Assembly (NCBI RefSeq): GCF_001423615.1
Contig: NZ_LMOU01000002.1
Span: 802,190 to 866,189, forward strand
Source of the DNA: Microbacterium sp. Leaf159
GTDB taxonomy: Bacteria; Actinomycetota; Actinomycetes; Actinomycetales; Microbacteriaceae
Direction: 5' to 3'
Length of the DNA: 64,000 bases
Every line of letters begins with the position of its first letter. Within the stretch, counting starts at the first letter, position 1. Positions 7,999 through 16,958 of this stretch are shown in pieces. A program made the position numbers and the translations under genes. The notes beneath the pieces were generated by a model. That model searched no databases. It saw nothing but the letters and a program-made list of their open reading frames with translations, and had not been told where the DNA came from.

Positions 7999-9710
7999 CG
8001 ACACCCGTCCTCGAACTGCAGAGTCTCGAGATCACGATGCCGACGCCCGACGGCCCCCGCACGCTGGTGCACGACTGCACGCTCGACGTCTCCCTCGGTG
8101 AATCGGTCGGCCTCGTCGGCGAATCGGGTTCGGGCAAGACCCTGAGTGTGCGAGCGATCGCCGGCCTGCTGCCTGAGACCTTCACCACGGCCGGCACGAT
8201 CCGCGTCGAGGGTCAGGATCTCGCGTCTCTCGACGAGCGAGGGCGCCGCGAGCTGCGGGCGCTGCGCATCGGCATGGCGTTCCAGACGCCACGAGCGCAC
8301 CTGAACCCGCTGCGGACGATCGGTGACTTTCTCACCGAGGCGCTGGTCACAGTCGCCGGCTACACGCACGACGCCGCAGAGCGCCACGCGATCGAACTGC
8401 TCGACGAGGTCGGAGTGCCCTCTCCCGCCCGGCGGCTTCGACAGCGGCCCGCCGAGCTGTCGGGCGGGCTCCTGCAGCGCGTCATGATTGCCTCGACGCT
8501 CGCGATGGACCCTCGACTGCTGCTCGCCGACGAGATCACCACGGCCCTCGACGTGACGACGCAGGAGGAGGTCATGGCCGTGATCGGCGACCTGCGCCGC
8601 CACCGCGACCTGTCGCTGCTCTTCATCACCCATGACCTCGCTCTCGCCGGAGCCGTGTGCGATCGGGTGGTCGTCATGAAGCAGGGACGCACGATCGAGA
8701 CGCTGCACGGTGCGAGCATGCGAGCGGATGCTCGGGAGGACTACACGCGCATCCTGATGTCGGCCTCTCTCGATGCGGTGCCGATGACTCCCCCGGCTCC
8801 CGCGGTTGCGCCGGATGAGCCGGCCACAGCCCCAGAACCCCTGCTGCGCGTGGAGGGCCTGAAGAAGTCGTTCCGTGTGCGCGCGGCGCACGGTCGGGGC
8901 CACGACATCCTCACCGCGGTCGACGACGTGTCCTTCGCGCTCGCGGCGGGTGGCTCTCTCGGCATCGTCGGCGAATCGGGATCCGGCAAGTCGACCACCG
9001 CGCGCGTGATCTGCGGACTCGAGCGCGCCGATGCCGGCACCGTGCGGGTCGGCGGATCCGACTGGAGCACACCCGCGGGCTCGGGTGCCGAACGGCGCAC
9101 TCGCGCGAAGACCGCCCAGATGGTGTTCCAGGATCCGTACCAGTCACTCGATCGACGCCAGACCGTGCGGCAGTGCCTCGTCGAGGCGATCCGGGTGCAC
9201 CGCCGCGACGACGACCGCGCGGCACTCTCGGCGCGGGTGTCGGCGCTCATGGAGTCGGTGCACCTCGACGTCGCCCTGCTCGACGCACGCCCCAGATCGC
9301 TCTCGGGCGGCCAGCGGCAGCGCGTCGCCATCGCCCGAGCGCTCGCCGCCGAGCCGCGCATCCTCGTGCTCGACGAGGCCGTGTCGGCGCTCGATGTCAC
9401 CACGCAGGTCGAGATCCTGTCGCTGCTCGAGCGCATCCGTCTCGACACCGGCGTCGCCCTGCTGATGATCACCCACGATCTCACCGTGATCCGCCGCCTG
9501 TGCGACGAGGTGGTCGTGATGCGCGACGGTCGCATCGAAGAACGCGGCGCTACCGGCTCCGTGCTCGACAACCCCCAGGCTGAGTACACCCGCCTGCTGC
9601 TCGACTCGATTCCCGGCGACGGCTGGGTGCCGCAGCGGCGCATCCCCGTGCGCACCACCCCGATCCCGACCATCGGGCTCGACCGACCGACCAAGAGGAG
9701 ACGGCGATGA
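7995..9710 (+). CDS. Fused dipeptide-type ABC transporter ATP-binding protein (DppD-DppF)
   Basis: A 571-residue protein carrying both ATPase domains of the importer. Domain 1 has Walker A GESGSGKT (42-49), signature LSGGLLQR and Walker B LLLADEITTALD. Domain 2 has Walker A GESGSGKST (about residue 325), signature LSGGQRQR and Walker B LVLDEAVSALD. The signature of domain 1 is slightly degenerate (GGL for GGQ), common in such fusions. The ATG at 7995 overlaps the permease stop, and the stop overlaps the next DUF3237 gene. It energises uptake of the operon's substrate. Confidence 0.92.
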   Translation: MTTPVLELQSLEITMPTPDGPRTLVHDCTLDVSLGESVGLVGESGSGKTLSVRAIAGLLPETFTTAGTIRVEGQDLASLDERGRRELRALRIGMAFQTPRAHLNPLRTIGDFLTEALVTVAGYTHDAAERHAIELLDEVGVPSPARRLRQRPAELSGGLLQRVMIASTLAMDPRLLLADEITTALDVTTQEEVMAVIGDLRRHRDLSLLFITHDLALAGAVCDRVVVMKQGRTIETLHGASMRADAREDYTRILMSASLDAVPMTPPAPAVAPDEPATAPEPLLRVEGLKKSFRVRAAHGRGHDILTAVDDVSFALAAGGSLGIVGESGSGKSTTARVICGLERADAGTVRVGGSDWSTPAGSGAERRTRAKTAQMVFQDPYQSLDRRQTVRQCLVEAIRVHRRDDDRAALSARVSALMESVHLDVALLDARPRSLSGGQRQRVAIARALAAEPRILVLDEAVSALDVTTQVEILSLLERIRLDTGVALLMITHDLTVIRRLCDEVVVMRDGRIEERGATGSVLDNPQAEYTRLLLDSIPGDGWVPQRRIPVRTTPIPTIGLDRPTKRRRR

Positions 9711-10174
9711 CCGACACCGAGCTGATGACCCCCGCGTTCGAGTACTGCTTCGAGCTGCGGGTCGATGTGACCCCGCCGCAGCGGATCGGTCGAGGCGAGG
9801 GCGGCGAGCTGCACTTCACCGCGATAACCGGCGGTGTACTCTCGGGTCCTCGCGCGGAGGGACGCGTGGTGCCCGGCGGCGGTGACTGGTGGGTCGACCA
9901 CGGCGTGACCACGCAGCTCGACGCGCACTACCTGATCGAGATCGACGGGCACCTCGTCGACGTCGTGAACCGCGGCTACTGGCGCGCGAACGAGGCCGCG
10001 ATCGCGCAGTTCGAGGCCGGCGGGCACCCCGCAGAACAGGATCTGTACTACCGCACCGCGTTCGTCTTCCAGACGGATGAGGAATCGCTGCGCTGGCTCA
10101 CCGAGTCGCAGTTCGTCGGCTACGCGCGCCCCGGAGACGACCAGGTCGTCATTCGCGTGTTCCGAGTGGTGTGA
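9707..10174 (+). CDS. DUF3237 domain protein (second of three)
   Basis: A 155-residue paralog of the protein at 3931, sharing EYCFELRVDV, GRGEGGELHFTAITGG, the GGGDWWVDHG core, NRGYWR and the C-terminal FQTDEESLRWL...QFVGYARPGDD...IRVF. It carries a short insert (FEAGGHPAEQD) between the NRGYW and YYRT segments that the first paralog lacks. The gene is coupled to the ATPase gene by ATGA and followed 58 nt later by the amidohydrolase. Its function is unknown; retention of two copies in one operon argues for different partners or substrates. Confidence 0.85.
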   Translation: MTDTELMTPAFEYCFELRVDVTPPQRIGRGEGGELHFTAITGGVLSGPRAEGRVVPGGGDWWVDHGVTTQLDAHYLIEIDGHLVDVVNRGYWRANEAAIAQFEAGGHPAEQDLYYRTAFVFQTDEESLRWLTESQFVGYARPGDDQVVIRVFRVV

Positions 10175-10232
10175 CGAGATGATCGACGAGCAGAACCCGA
10201 GCGGCGCGGCCGCACCGACGAGAGGCACGACC

Positions 10233-11855
10233 ATGACCCGCACTTTCCTCGCCGACGTGTGCATCGTCGACGGCCGCGTGTTCGACGGCCGGGTGGGCAC
10301 CGCCGACACGGCCGTCGCCATCCGCGGCGAGCGCATCATCGCGATCGGCACGGATGCCGAGATCCGCGCGCTCGCGGGCCCCGACACTCGCATCATCGAG
10401 GCGGCGGGTGGCGGCATCCTGCCCGGGTTCGTCGACGCGCACATCCACGCGGCCTTCGCCGGTGTCGAACGACTCAGCTGCGACCTGACCACGGCCACGA
10501 GCGTCGATGAGACGCTGTCGCTGATCGTGGCCGCAGCAGACGCGACCGATGCCGAGTGGATCACCGGCGGCGGCTGGAGCCATGAGCTGTTCCCGCATCC
10601 GACCAGGCAGATGCTCGACGCGATCGTGCCCGACCGACCGGTGGCGCTGAGCGATGCCGGACACCACACTCTGTGGGTCAACTCGCGCGCGCTGGAGCTC
10701 GCCGGGGTCGACCGCGAGACGCCCACGCCGCCGAACGGACACATCCATCACGACGAGCAGGGCGACCCCACCGGGTACCTCAACGAGACGGCGGCAGAGC
10801 TCGTGGGGCGGATCGTTCCGCCGAGCACGGATGCCGAGATCGCCGCCGGACTTCTCAACGCGCAGGAGTTCCTGTGGACGCTCGGCATCACGGGCTGGCA
10901 CGAGGCGATCCTCGGCGAGTACAACGGCAAGGCCGACTGCACCGCGGCGTACCTCGCGACGATCGGTGACGGAGCGCTGCGCAGTCGCACGTCCGGCGCA
11001 CTGTGGGTGCCCCCTGGCACGACGGCCGCTCAGGTGCCCGCGCTGGTCGAGCGCTTCGTCGCGCTGCGTGCCGCGAACGCGGCAGCGGGCTTCGACACAT
11101 CGACCGCCAAGGCGATGGTCGACGGCGTGCCCCACGGCGAGACCGCCGCCCTGCTCGAGCCGTACTGCAGCCATGCGGGCAGCGGAGAGCTGCACATCGA
11201 TGCCGAGGCACTGGAGGCCCTCGTGGTGTCGCTCGACGCCGAGGGCTTCGCGATGCACCTGCACATCATGGGTGACCGTGGAGTACGCGTCGCCCTGGCT
11301 GCGGTCGAGGCCGCTCGACGCATCAACGGCACCGGGCAGCGCCATCACTTCGCGCACCTGTCGATGGTGCACCCCGACGACGCCCGTCGCTTCGGACCGC
11401 TCGGCATCACCGCGAACATCCAGGGCCTGTGGGCATCGGTAGATCCGTCCGTCGTGCCGATGATCGGAGATGTGCGCATGCGTGCCGGCTATCCGTTCCG
11501 CGCGATCGCCGACAGCGGCGCGGCGATCGCGATGGGATCGGACTGGCCCGTGTCGCCCGCCGACCCCTGGCTCGCGATCCACGTCGCCGTGAACCGCACT
11601 CTGCCCGGCCCCGACGGGCAGCCGAGCGAGCCGCTCGATGCCACCCAGCGCCTCACCCTCACCGAGGCTCTCGCCGCGTACACGAGCGGCTCCGCCGAGC
11701 TCGTACTCGGCGGAGGAGGGATGCTGCGCGTCGGCGCCCGCGCCGACGTCGCCGTGTCGACCGTCGACCCGTTCGTGATCCCGACCGAAGCCCTCATCAG
11801 TGTCGGCACCGCCGTCACGGTCGTCGGCGGCACCGTGGTGCACACGCGGGACTGA
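10233..11855 (+). CDS. YtcJ-type metal-dependent amidohydrolase
   Basis: A 540-residue member of the amidohydrolase superfamily (amidohydrolase_3 group, which includes the N-substituted formamide deformylase NfdA). Metal-site marks are HIH at 70-72 in PGFVDAHIHAAF, the conserved GGGWSHELFP segment, HLHIMGDRG and the late GSDWPVSPADPW with the final Asp ligand. No signal peptide, so it acts in the cytoplasm. The ATG at 10233 is favoured because GAGAGG lies about 7 nt upstream; an in-frame ATG at 10179 lacks such a site. It is last in the operon, followed by a strong terminator hairpin. A paralog opens the facing minus-strand operon. Confidence 0.88.
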   Translation: MTRTFLADVCIVDGRVFDGRVGTADTAVAIRGERIIAIGTDAEIRALAGPDTRIIEAAGGGILPGFVDAHIHAAFAGVERLSCDLTTATSVDETLSLIVAAADATDAEWITGGGWSHELFPHPTRQMLDAIVPDRPVALSDAGHHTLWVNSRALELAGVDRETPTPPNGHIHHDEQGDPTGYLNETAAELVGRIVPPSTDAEIAAGLLNAQEFLWTLGITGWHEAILGEYNGKADCTAAYLATIGDGALRSRTSGALWVPPGTTAAQVPALVERFVALRAANAAAGFDTSTAKAMVDGVPHGETAALLEPYCSHAGSGELHIDAEALEALVVSLDAEGFAMHLHIMGDRGVRVALAAVEAARRINGTGQRHHFAHLSMVHPDDARRFGPLGITANIQGLWASVDPSVVPMIGDVRMRAGYPFRAIADSGAAIAMGSDWPVSPADPWLAIHVAVNRTLPGPDGQPSEPLDATQRLTLTEALAAYTSGSAELVLGGGGMLRVGARADVAVSTVDPFVIPTEALISVGTAVTVVGGTVVHTRD

Positions 11856-11859
11856 CCGA

Positions 11860-11902
11860 CTCGCACCGGCGACGCACGTTCCCCGCACGTCGCCGGTGCG
11901 AG
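11860..11902. terminator. Bidirectional terminator hairpin between convergent operons
   Basis: A perfect 15-bp stem (CTCGCACCGGCGACG against CGTCGCCGGTGCGAG) with a 13-nt loop fills the 48-bp gap between the amidohydrolase stop and the stop of the convergent ATPase gene. No long U tract follows, as is usual in high-GC actinobacteria. Confidence 0.75.
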
Positions 11903-11903
11903 A

Positions 11904-13487
11904 TCAGCTGATCGGCACCGGCACGGAGTCGATGAGCAGGCGCGTGTACTCGTGTTGCGGGTCGCTCAGCAGGCGCTCCGTCTGCCCCGCTTCCACGATC
12001 TCTCCACGCCGCATCACGATCGTCTCTGCACACACTCTGCGCACGACCGCCAGGTCGTGGCTGATGAACAGCAACGTGAGCCCCTGCTCCCGACGGATCC
12101 GGGCGACGAGGTCGAGGACCTGCGCCTGCACCGACACGTCGAGAGCGCTCGTCGCCTCATCCATCACGAGCAGCTCGGGCTCGACCGCCAATGCCCTGGC
12201 GATCGCCACACGCTGACGCTGGCCGCCCGACAGCGTGCGCGGACGGGCGGCGAGATGCTCCTCCCCCAGCCCCACGGCGATGATCAGCTCGCGCACGCGC
12301 CCGGCGGCGTCGTTCCCTGTGCGGCCGGTGTGCAGTCTCAGCACGTCCTCGATCGCTCGCCCCACCGGGATCCGCGGATCCAGGGAGAGATAGGGATCCT
12401 GGAAGACCATCTGCACGCTCTTTGCGCGTTCGAGTCGCTCGGCACGCGATCGCGGGATGCCGGCCATGGATCGCCCGCCGATCGTGATGTCCCCGGCATC
12501 CGGCTCTTCGAGTCCGACGATCATCCGCGCCAGAGTCGACTTGCCCGATCCCGATTCGCCCACGACGGCGAGCGAGCCTCCACGGGGAATGGTGAGGCTC
12601 GCGTCGACCACGGCGGCGACGGGCTCTGCGCCGCGGCGCCGGTAGGTCTTGGCGACCTCCGACACGACGAGCTGCGCCTCGGATCCCGGCACGACCGTCG
12701 GCGGCGTGATCTCCCCCGAGATGCGCGGCGTCGCGGCGACCAGGCGGCGGGTGTACTCGGCCGCCGGCGCGACGAGCACTTCCCGCGCCGTTCCCTGCTC
12801 GACGATCGCGCCGTCCTTCATGACGACGATCCGGTCGCAGAGAGAACCCGCGAGGTTGAGGTCGTGAGTGATGAACAGCATCCCCATCCCGCTCCGGCCG
12901 CAGAGATCCCGCAGCACCTGGATGATCTCCGCCTGGGTCGTGACGTCGAGTGCGGTCGTCGGCTCGTCGCACACGAGCAGACCGGGCGAGGCGCTCAGCG
13001 CACCGGCGATCATGACCCGCTGCAGCATTCCGCCCGACAGCTCATGCGGATGCTGCGTCAGATGATCCGCCGGTGCGGGCAGCCTGACAGCGGAGAGGAG
13101 CTCGACCGCACGCGTGCGAGCGGCATCCTTCGCCCAGCCCTCGCAGAGCCGCAGCCCCTCGGTGACGTGGTCGCCGATCGTCCGCATCGGATTGATGCCG
13201 GCACGCGGATCCTGGAACACCATCGAGGCTTCATGGCGACGGATCTCCTGCCGCCCGGCGGTGCCCGCGAGCGGAGACCGTCCGTTCACCTCGACGGTTC
13301 CGCCGACGAGGGCTCGATCAGGAAGCAGGCCCAGCACCGAACGCGCTGTGAGCGACTTGCCCGAGCCCGATTCGCCGACGAGGCCGACGGTCTCGCCGGG
13401 TGCGACCTGCAGCGAGATGCCGTGCAGCAGCCTGGTGCCGTTCGGAAGGTCGAGCGTCAGGTCGCGGATGTCGAGAAGAGCGGTCAT
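11904..13487 (-). CDS. Fused dipeptide-type ABC transporter ATP-binding protein (second importer)
   Basis: A 527-residue double ATPase. Domain 1: Walker A GESGSGKS (38-45), LSGGMLQR, LLVCDEPTTALD. Domain 2: GESGSGKST, LSGGQRQR, LLVMDEATSALD. ATG at 13487 has GGAGGG about 7 nt upstream and overlaps the permease stop by 4 bp. The frame is open further upstream, but that part reads the permease gene out of frame. It is the paralog of the plus-strand ATPase at 7995 and the last gene of its operon. Confidence 0.92.
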   Translation of the reverse strand: MTALLDIRDLTLDLPNGTRLLHGISLQVAPGETVGLVGESGSGKSLTARSVLGLLPDRALVGGTVEVNGRSPLAGTAGRQEIRRHEASMVFQDPRAGINPMRTIGDHVTEGLRLCEGWAKDAARTRAVELLSAVRLPAPADHLTQHPHELSGGMLQRVMIAGALSASPGLLVCDEPTTALDVTTQAEIIQVLRDLCGRSGMGMLFITHDLNLAGSLCDRIVVMKDGAIVEQGTAREVLVAPAAEYTRRLVAATPRISGEITPPTVVPGSEAQLVVSEVAKTYRRRGAEPVAAVVDASLTIPRGGSLAVVGESGSGKSTLARMIVGLEEPDAGDITIGGRSMAGIPRSRAERLERAKSVQMVFQDPYLSLDPRIPVGRAIEDVLRLHTGRTGNDAAGRVRELIIAVGLGEEHLAARPRTLSGGQRQRVAIARALAVEPELLVMDEATSALDVSVQAQVLDLVARIRREQGLTLLFISHDLAVVRRVCAETIVMRRGEIVEAGQTERLLSDPQHEYTRLLIDSVPVPIS

Positions 13488-14350
13488 GCGGGGATCCCTC
13501 CGCCGATTCGGTCGGACAGTTCCTCGCCGATGATGTTCACGCAGACGACGACGATGACCACGGCGACGGCCGGTGCGATCGCCGGCAGGAACTGCCCCGC
13601 GGCCACCCCCGACTGCGCTTCGTTGATCATGGCTCCCCAGTCGGCTGTGGGAGCCTGCACGCCCAGCCCGAGGAACGACAGTCCGGCGAGCTCGGCGAGC
13701 ACGTATCCGAAGTTGAGGGTCGACTGCGCGCCCACGATCGGCGTGACGTTCGGCAGCACCCGTCGCGATGCGATCCACCCGCCCCCGAATCCCTGCACCC
13801 GGTAGGCCGAGACATAGGGCCGCGTGCGCTCAGCCGTGACGAGAGACCTCGTGAGCCGGGCGACGAACGGCGCGTAGGCGATGCTCATCGCGATCACCGG
13901 CGCGACCAGCCCCTTTCCGAACAGCGCGACCGCCATGATCGCGATCAGCAGCGACGGGAACGCGAACAGCACGTCGAAGACCCGGCTGAGCGCCGCATCG
14001 ATCCAGCCGCCGCGCCACCCGGCCCACAGCCCCAGCAGGATGCCGATGACGGTCGAGAACACGACGACGAGCAACGGACCGAGAAGAGCCGTGCGCCCGC
14101 CGTAGATGAGCCGGCTGAGCAGATCTCGGCCGAGAGAATCCGTGCCGAGCCAGTGGGCTGCCGACGGCGGTGCGAGGAACGACGTGAAGTCCACCGCATC
14201 CGGATCGTACGGCGCCACGAGGGGGGCGAAGATCGCTGCCAGGACCACCGCGCCGAGCACGACGACGCTGGTCAGGTAGAGGATGCGAGGGCGCCGCCGG
14301 CGCGGAGCGCGCAGCAGACGCATCGCGACGGTGGGAGGCGAGGAGGTCAT
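13484..14350 (-). CDS. ABC transporter permease, DppC/OppC type (second importer)
   Basis: A 288-residue permease with the DppC hallmark HWLGTDSLGRDLLSRLIYGG and a coupling loop RPYVSAYRVQGFGGGWIASRR. About six helices follow a short N-terminal cytoplasmic tail. It overlaps both neighbours by 4 bp. It pairs with the DppB-type subunit from 14347 to form the channel. Confidence 0.92.
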   Translation of the reverse strand: MTSSPPTVAMRLLRAPRRRRPRILYLTSVVVLGAVVLAAIFAPLVAPYDPDAVDFTSFLAPPSAAHWLGTDSLGRDLLSRLIYGGRTALLGPLLVVVFSTVIGILLGLWAGWRGGWIDAALSRVFDVLFAFPSLLIAIMAVALFGKGLVAPVIAMSIAYAPFVARLTRSLVTAERTRPYVSAYRVQGFGGGWIASRRVLPNVTPIVGAQSTLNFGYVLAELAGLSFLGLGVQAPTADWGAMINEAQSGVAAGQFLPAIAPAVAVVIVVVCVNIIGEELSDRIGGGIPA

Positions 14351-15303
14351 CGGGCACCAGCTCCTGCAGCGGACCGCGGGTCGATCCAGGGTTCGAGGAC
14401 GTCGACGATCGCGTTCATCACGACGAACGCGACTACGACGAGAAGGACGATGGCCTGCACGACGGGGAAGTCGAGCCGGTCGACGGACTGCACGAGGAGC
14501 GACCCGATGCCCGACAGGCCGAAGGCCGCCTCGACGATCGAGCTCGCGACGATGAGCCCCGCCACGAGCACCCCGCTCACAGTCAGGATGGGGCCGAGGG
14601 CGTTGCGCAGCACGTGCCGGCGCACGACCGCAGCGCGCCGCACACCCCGACTCGTCGACACCTCGACGTGCTCGCGGCCCAGCTGATCGACCATGGCCGA
14701 CCTCGTCACCTTGCCGACCAGCACGATGAAGACGAGCGCCAGCGCGATCGACGGCAGAGTCAGGTGGTAGACCATGTCGACGAACCCCTCACCCGAGCCG
14801 AACGAGGGGAACCACCCGAGCTGCACCGAGAACAGCGCGATGAGCACGATCGCCCCGACGAACGACGGGATCGCCCCCAGCACCGTGAGCCCGATCAGCA
14901 CGAACCGGTCGAGCACTCGGCCCCGGTTCAGCGCGGCGACGGCGCCGAGCACGACGCCGGCGACCAGCACGATCGCCCCCGCCATCGTGACGAGCATGAG
15001 GGTCACCGGAAGCCGGTCGCCGATCACGGCCGTGACATCCTCGCGGTACTGCAGCGAGCGCCCGAGATCGCCCTGGAGCAGTCCGAGAACCCAGCGGAGG
15101 TACTGCTCCCACGGCGGCAGGTCCAATCCGTACTGAGCGGTCACCTGCGCCACCGCCTCAGAGCTGGGCTTGCGTCCGCGCAGGAGGAAGCTCACCGGGT
15201 CTCCCGGCACCAGGAAGCGCGAGAAGAAGACGAGCAGCGACGCCAGGAACAGCGTCAGCATCAGTCCGCCGAGCTTTCCGGCGACGCGGCGTGCGACTGT
15301 CAT
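14347..15303 (-). CDS. ABC transporter permease, DppB/OppB type (second importer)
   Basis: A 318-residue permease starting MTVARRVAGKLGGLMLTLFL, with the typical PGDPVSFLLRGR segment after helix 1. The coupling loop is EHVEVSTSRGVRRAAVVRRHV. ATG at 15303 is chosen because it overlaps the binding-protein stop by 4 bp; upstream in-frame residues read the binding-protein gene out of frame. It is similar in plan to the permease at 6191. Confidence 0.92.
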   Translation of the reverse strand: MTVARRVAGKLGGLMLTLFLASLLVFFSRFLVPGDPVSFLLRGRKPSSEAVAQVTAQYGLDLPPWEQYLRWVLGLLQGDLGRSLQYREDVTAVIGDRLPVTLMLVTMAGAIVLVAGVVLGAVAALNRGRVLDRFVLIGLTVLGAIPSFVGAIVLIALFSVQLGWFPSFGSGEGFVDMVYHLTLPSIALALVFIVLVGKVTRSAMVDQLGREHVEVSTSRGVRRAAVVRRHVLRNALGPILTVSGVLVAGLIVASSIVEAAFGLSGIGSLLVQSVDRLDFPVVQAIVLLVVVAFVVMNAIVDVLEPWIDPRSAAGAGAR

Positions 15304-16958
15304 CGCGCGCCGATCGTGGCCGCCCAGGGGTAGTACATGAAGGCGATCGACGGCTGGACGCCGGTGATCCTCTCGCCCAGGTACAGCGAGATCGGCGCCT
15401 GATACAGCGGAAGCCACGGCAGTTCCTCGTTCGCGATCTGCTGCGCCCGAGCGGTCAGCTCGCTGCGGGCGGCGGGGTCGTCGATCGTGACGGCCTCCTG
15501 CAGGATCGCGTCGAACTCGGAGTTCGACCAGCCGCCGTAGTTGCTGAAGTCGCCGGTGCGCAGCACCGAGTACATCTCCAGCGCATCCGGGCTCGAGAGA
15601 TACCAGCTGGTGTAGAACAGGTCGACTCCCTCGCGGGCGCTGGGATCGGAGAACAGTGCGGTGTAGGCGTTCGGGGTGACGGTCTCGACGTTCACCGTCA
15701 GCCCGATCGACTGCGCGGCGGCGACGGTGGCCTGCGAGATGACGGCGAAGTCGTTGCTGATCGGAGCGGTGACGTAGGTCAGCTCGGCCCCCTCGGCACC
15801 GGCGTCGGCGATGAGCTTCTTCGCCTCGTCCAGGTTCTGCTCGTACGAGGTGACGTCATCGAACGCCGCGGTGCGCGCGGCATCAGAAGCGTCCTGCCAG
15901 ACCGACTCCGTCGTCATCACATCGGTCGTCTCGCCGACGCCTCGGTATGCGGCCTGCAGGATGCCGTCCCGATCCATCGCGAGCAGCAGCGCCTTGCGCA
16001 CGCGCACATCGCCGAGGGGGCCGTCGAGGTCGCTCACGACGATGTTGCCCACCGCCGTGCTCATCCCGAACAGCACGTCTCCCGTGCCCGCGGACTGGAG
16101 CGTCGAGACAGCCTCCATCGGCACCATCCACGATCCGTCGACGCTGCCGGACTTCAGGGCGTTGATCCGCGCGGTGGGATCGGTCATGAAGACGAACTCG
16201 ACCTCACCGGAGCGGGCTCGGAGATCGTCATCCCAGTAGTCGTCGTAGCGGGTCATCGTGATCGATTCGCCGGACTCCCACGATGTCAGCTCGAACGGAC
16301 CCGTGCAGTTCACACCGCCGGTCGAGTTGCCGTAGTCGGCTCCCTTCTCGGCGAGGGTCGCCGCCGACTCGATGACGCCGGCAGACCCGCCCATGCCGAG
16401 GTTGAACTGCGAATCGGCTCCGGTCATCGTGACCGTCACCTCACGGTCGCCGGTCTGCTCGATCGACTTCACGTTCTGATACACGGAGAACCAGAACGAG
16501 CCGACGGCGGGGTCGAGGTGACGGCTCATCGATGCGACCGCGTCGGCAGCGGTGAGCGGAGTGCCGTCGTGAAAGGTCACGCCCTCGCGGATCGTGTAGA
16601 CCCACGTGTCGGGTGTCGGGTGCTCGAAGGACTCGGCGAGCCCCGGGCTCAGCGAGAAGTCGGGATTGAGCCGCAGCAGTGACTCGCAGGTGTTCGCGAG
16701 GACCGAGTTGTCGGCGTAGTCGAAGGCGTACGCGTAGTCGAGCGAGTAGGGCTCGGCGTAGGTCGCGAAGGTGAAGGAGTCGATGTCTCCGCTCGGAGCG
16801 GCAGTCGTCTCGGTCAGCTCCCAGTCGATCGGCTCGTCCGACCCTGATCCGGTCGTGTCGGCGGGGCCGCAGCCGGCGAGCGCGGTGACGGCGAGCACGC
16901 CGGCGACCGTGGCGGCACCGGCGCGGGCGAGGGGGCGGGAGCGGAGCGTGCGGTTCAT
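15300..16958 (-). CDS. ABC transporter substrate-binding lipoprotein, family 5 (second importer)
   Basis: A 552-residue binding protein with a lipoprotein signal ending LAGC (Cys30) and the family-5 pattern: SLDYAYAFDYADNSVLANTC region, then IREGVTFHDGTPLTAADAVASM. It should be anchored outside the membrane and hand substrate to the two permeases. It overlaps the amidohydrolase gene upstream and the permease downstream by 4 bp each. It is diverged from the binding protein at 4511, so the two importers may differ in ligand. Confidence 0.9.
   Translation of the reverse strand: MNRTLRSRPLARAGAATVAGVLAVTALAGCGPADTTGSGSDEPIDWELTETTAAPSGDIDSFTFATYAEPYSLDYAYAFDYADNSVLANTCESLLRLNPDFSLSPGLAESFEHPTPDTWVYTIREGVTFHDGTPLTAADAVASMSRHLDPAVGSFWFSVYQNVKSIEQTGDREVTVTMTGADSQFNLGMGGSAGVIESAATLAEKGADYGNSTGGVNCTGPFELTSWESGESITMTRYDDYWDDDLRARSGEVEFVFMTDPTARINALKSGSVDGSWMVPMEAVSTLQSAGTGDVLFGMSTAVGNIVVSDLDGPLGDVRVRKALLLAMDRDGILQAAYRGVGETTDVMTTESVWQDASDAARTAAFDDVTSYEQNLDEAKKLIADAGAEGAELTYVTAPISNDFAVISQATVAAAQSIGLTVNVETVTPNAYTALFSDPSAREGVDLFYTSWYLSSPDALEMYSVLRTGDFSNYGGWSNSEFDAILQEAVTIDDPAARSELTARAQQIANEELPWLPLYQAPISLYLGERITGVQPSIAFMYYPWAATIGAR

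Noticed and set aside
10179..10232. Earlier ATG for the plus-strand amidohydrolase
   Set aside because: No ribosome site, and the 18 extra residues do not look like the family; GAGAGG supports 10233.
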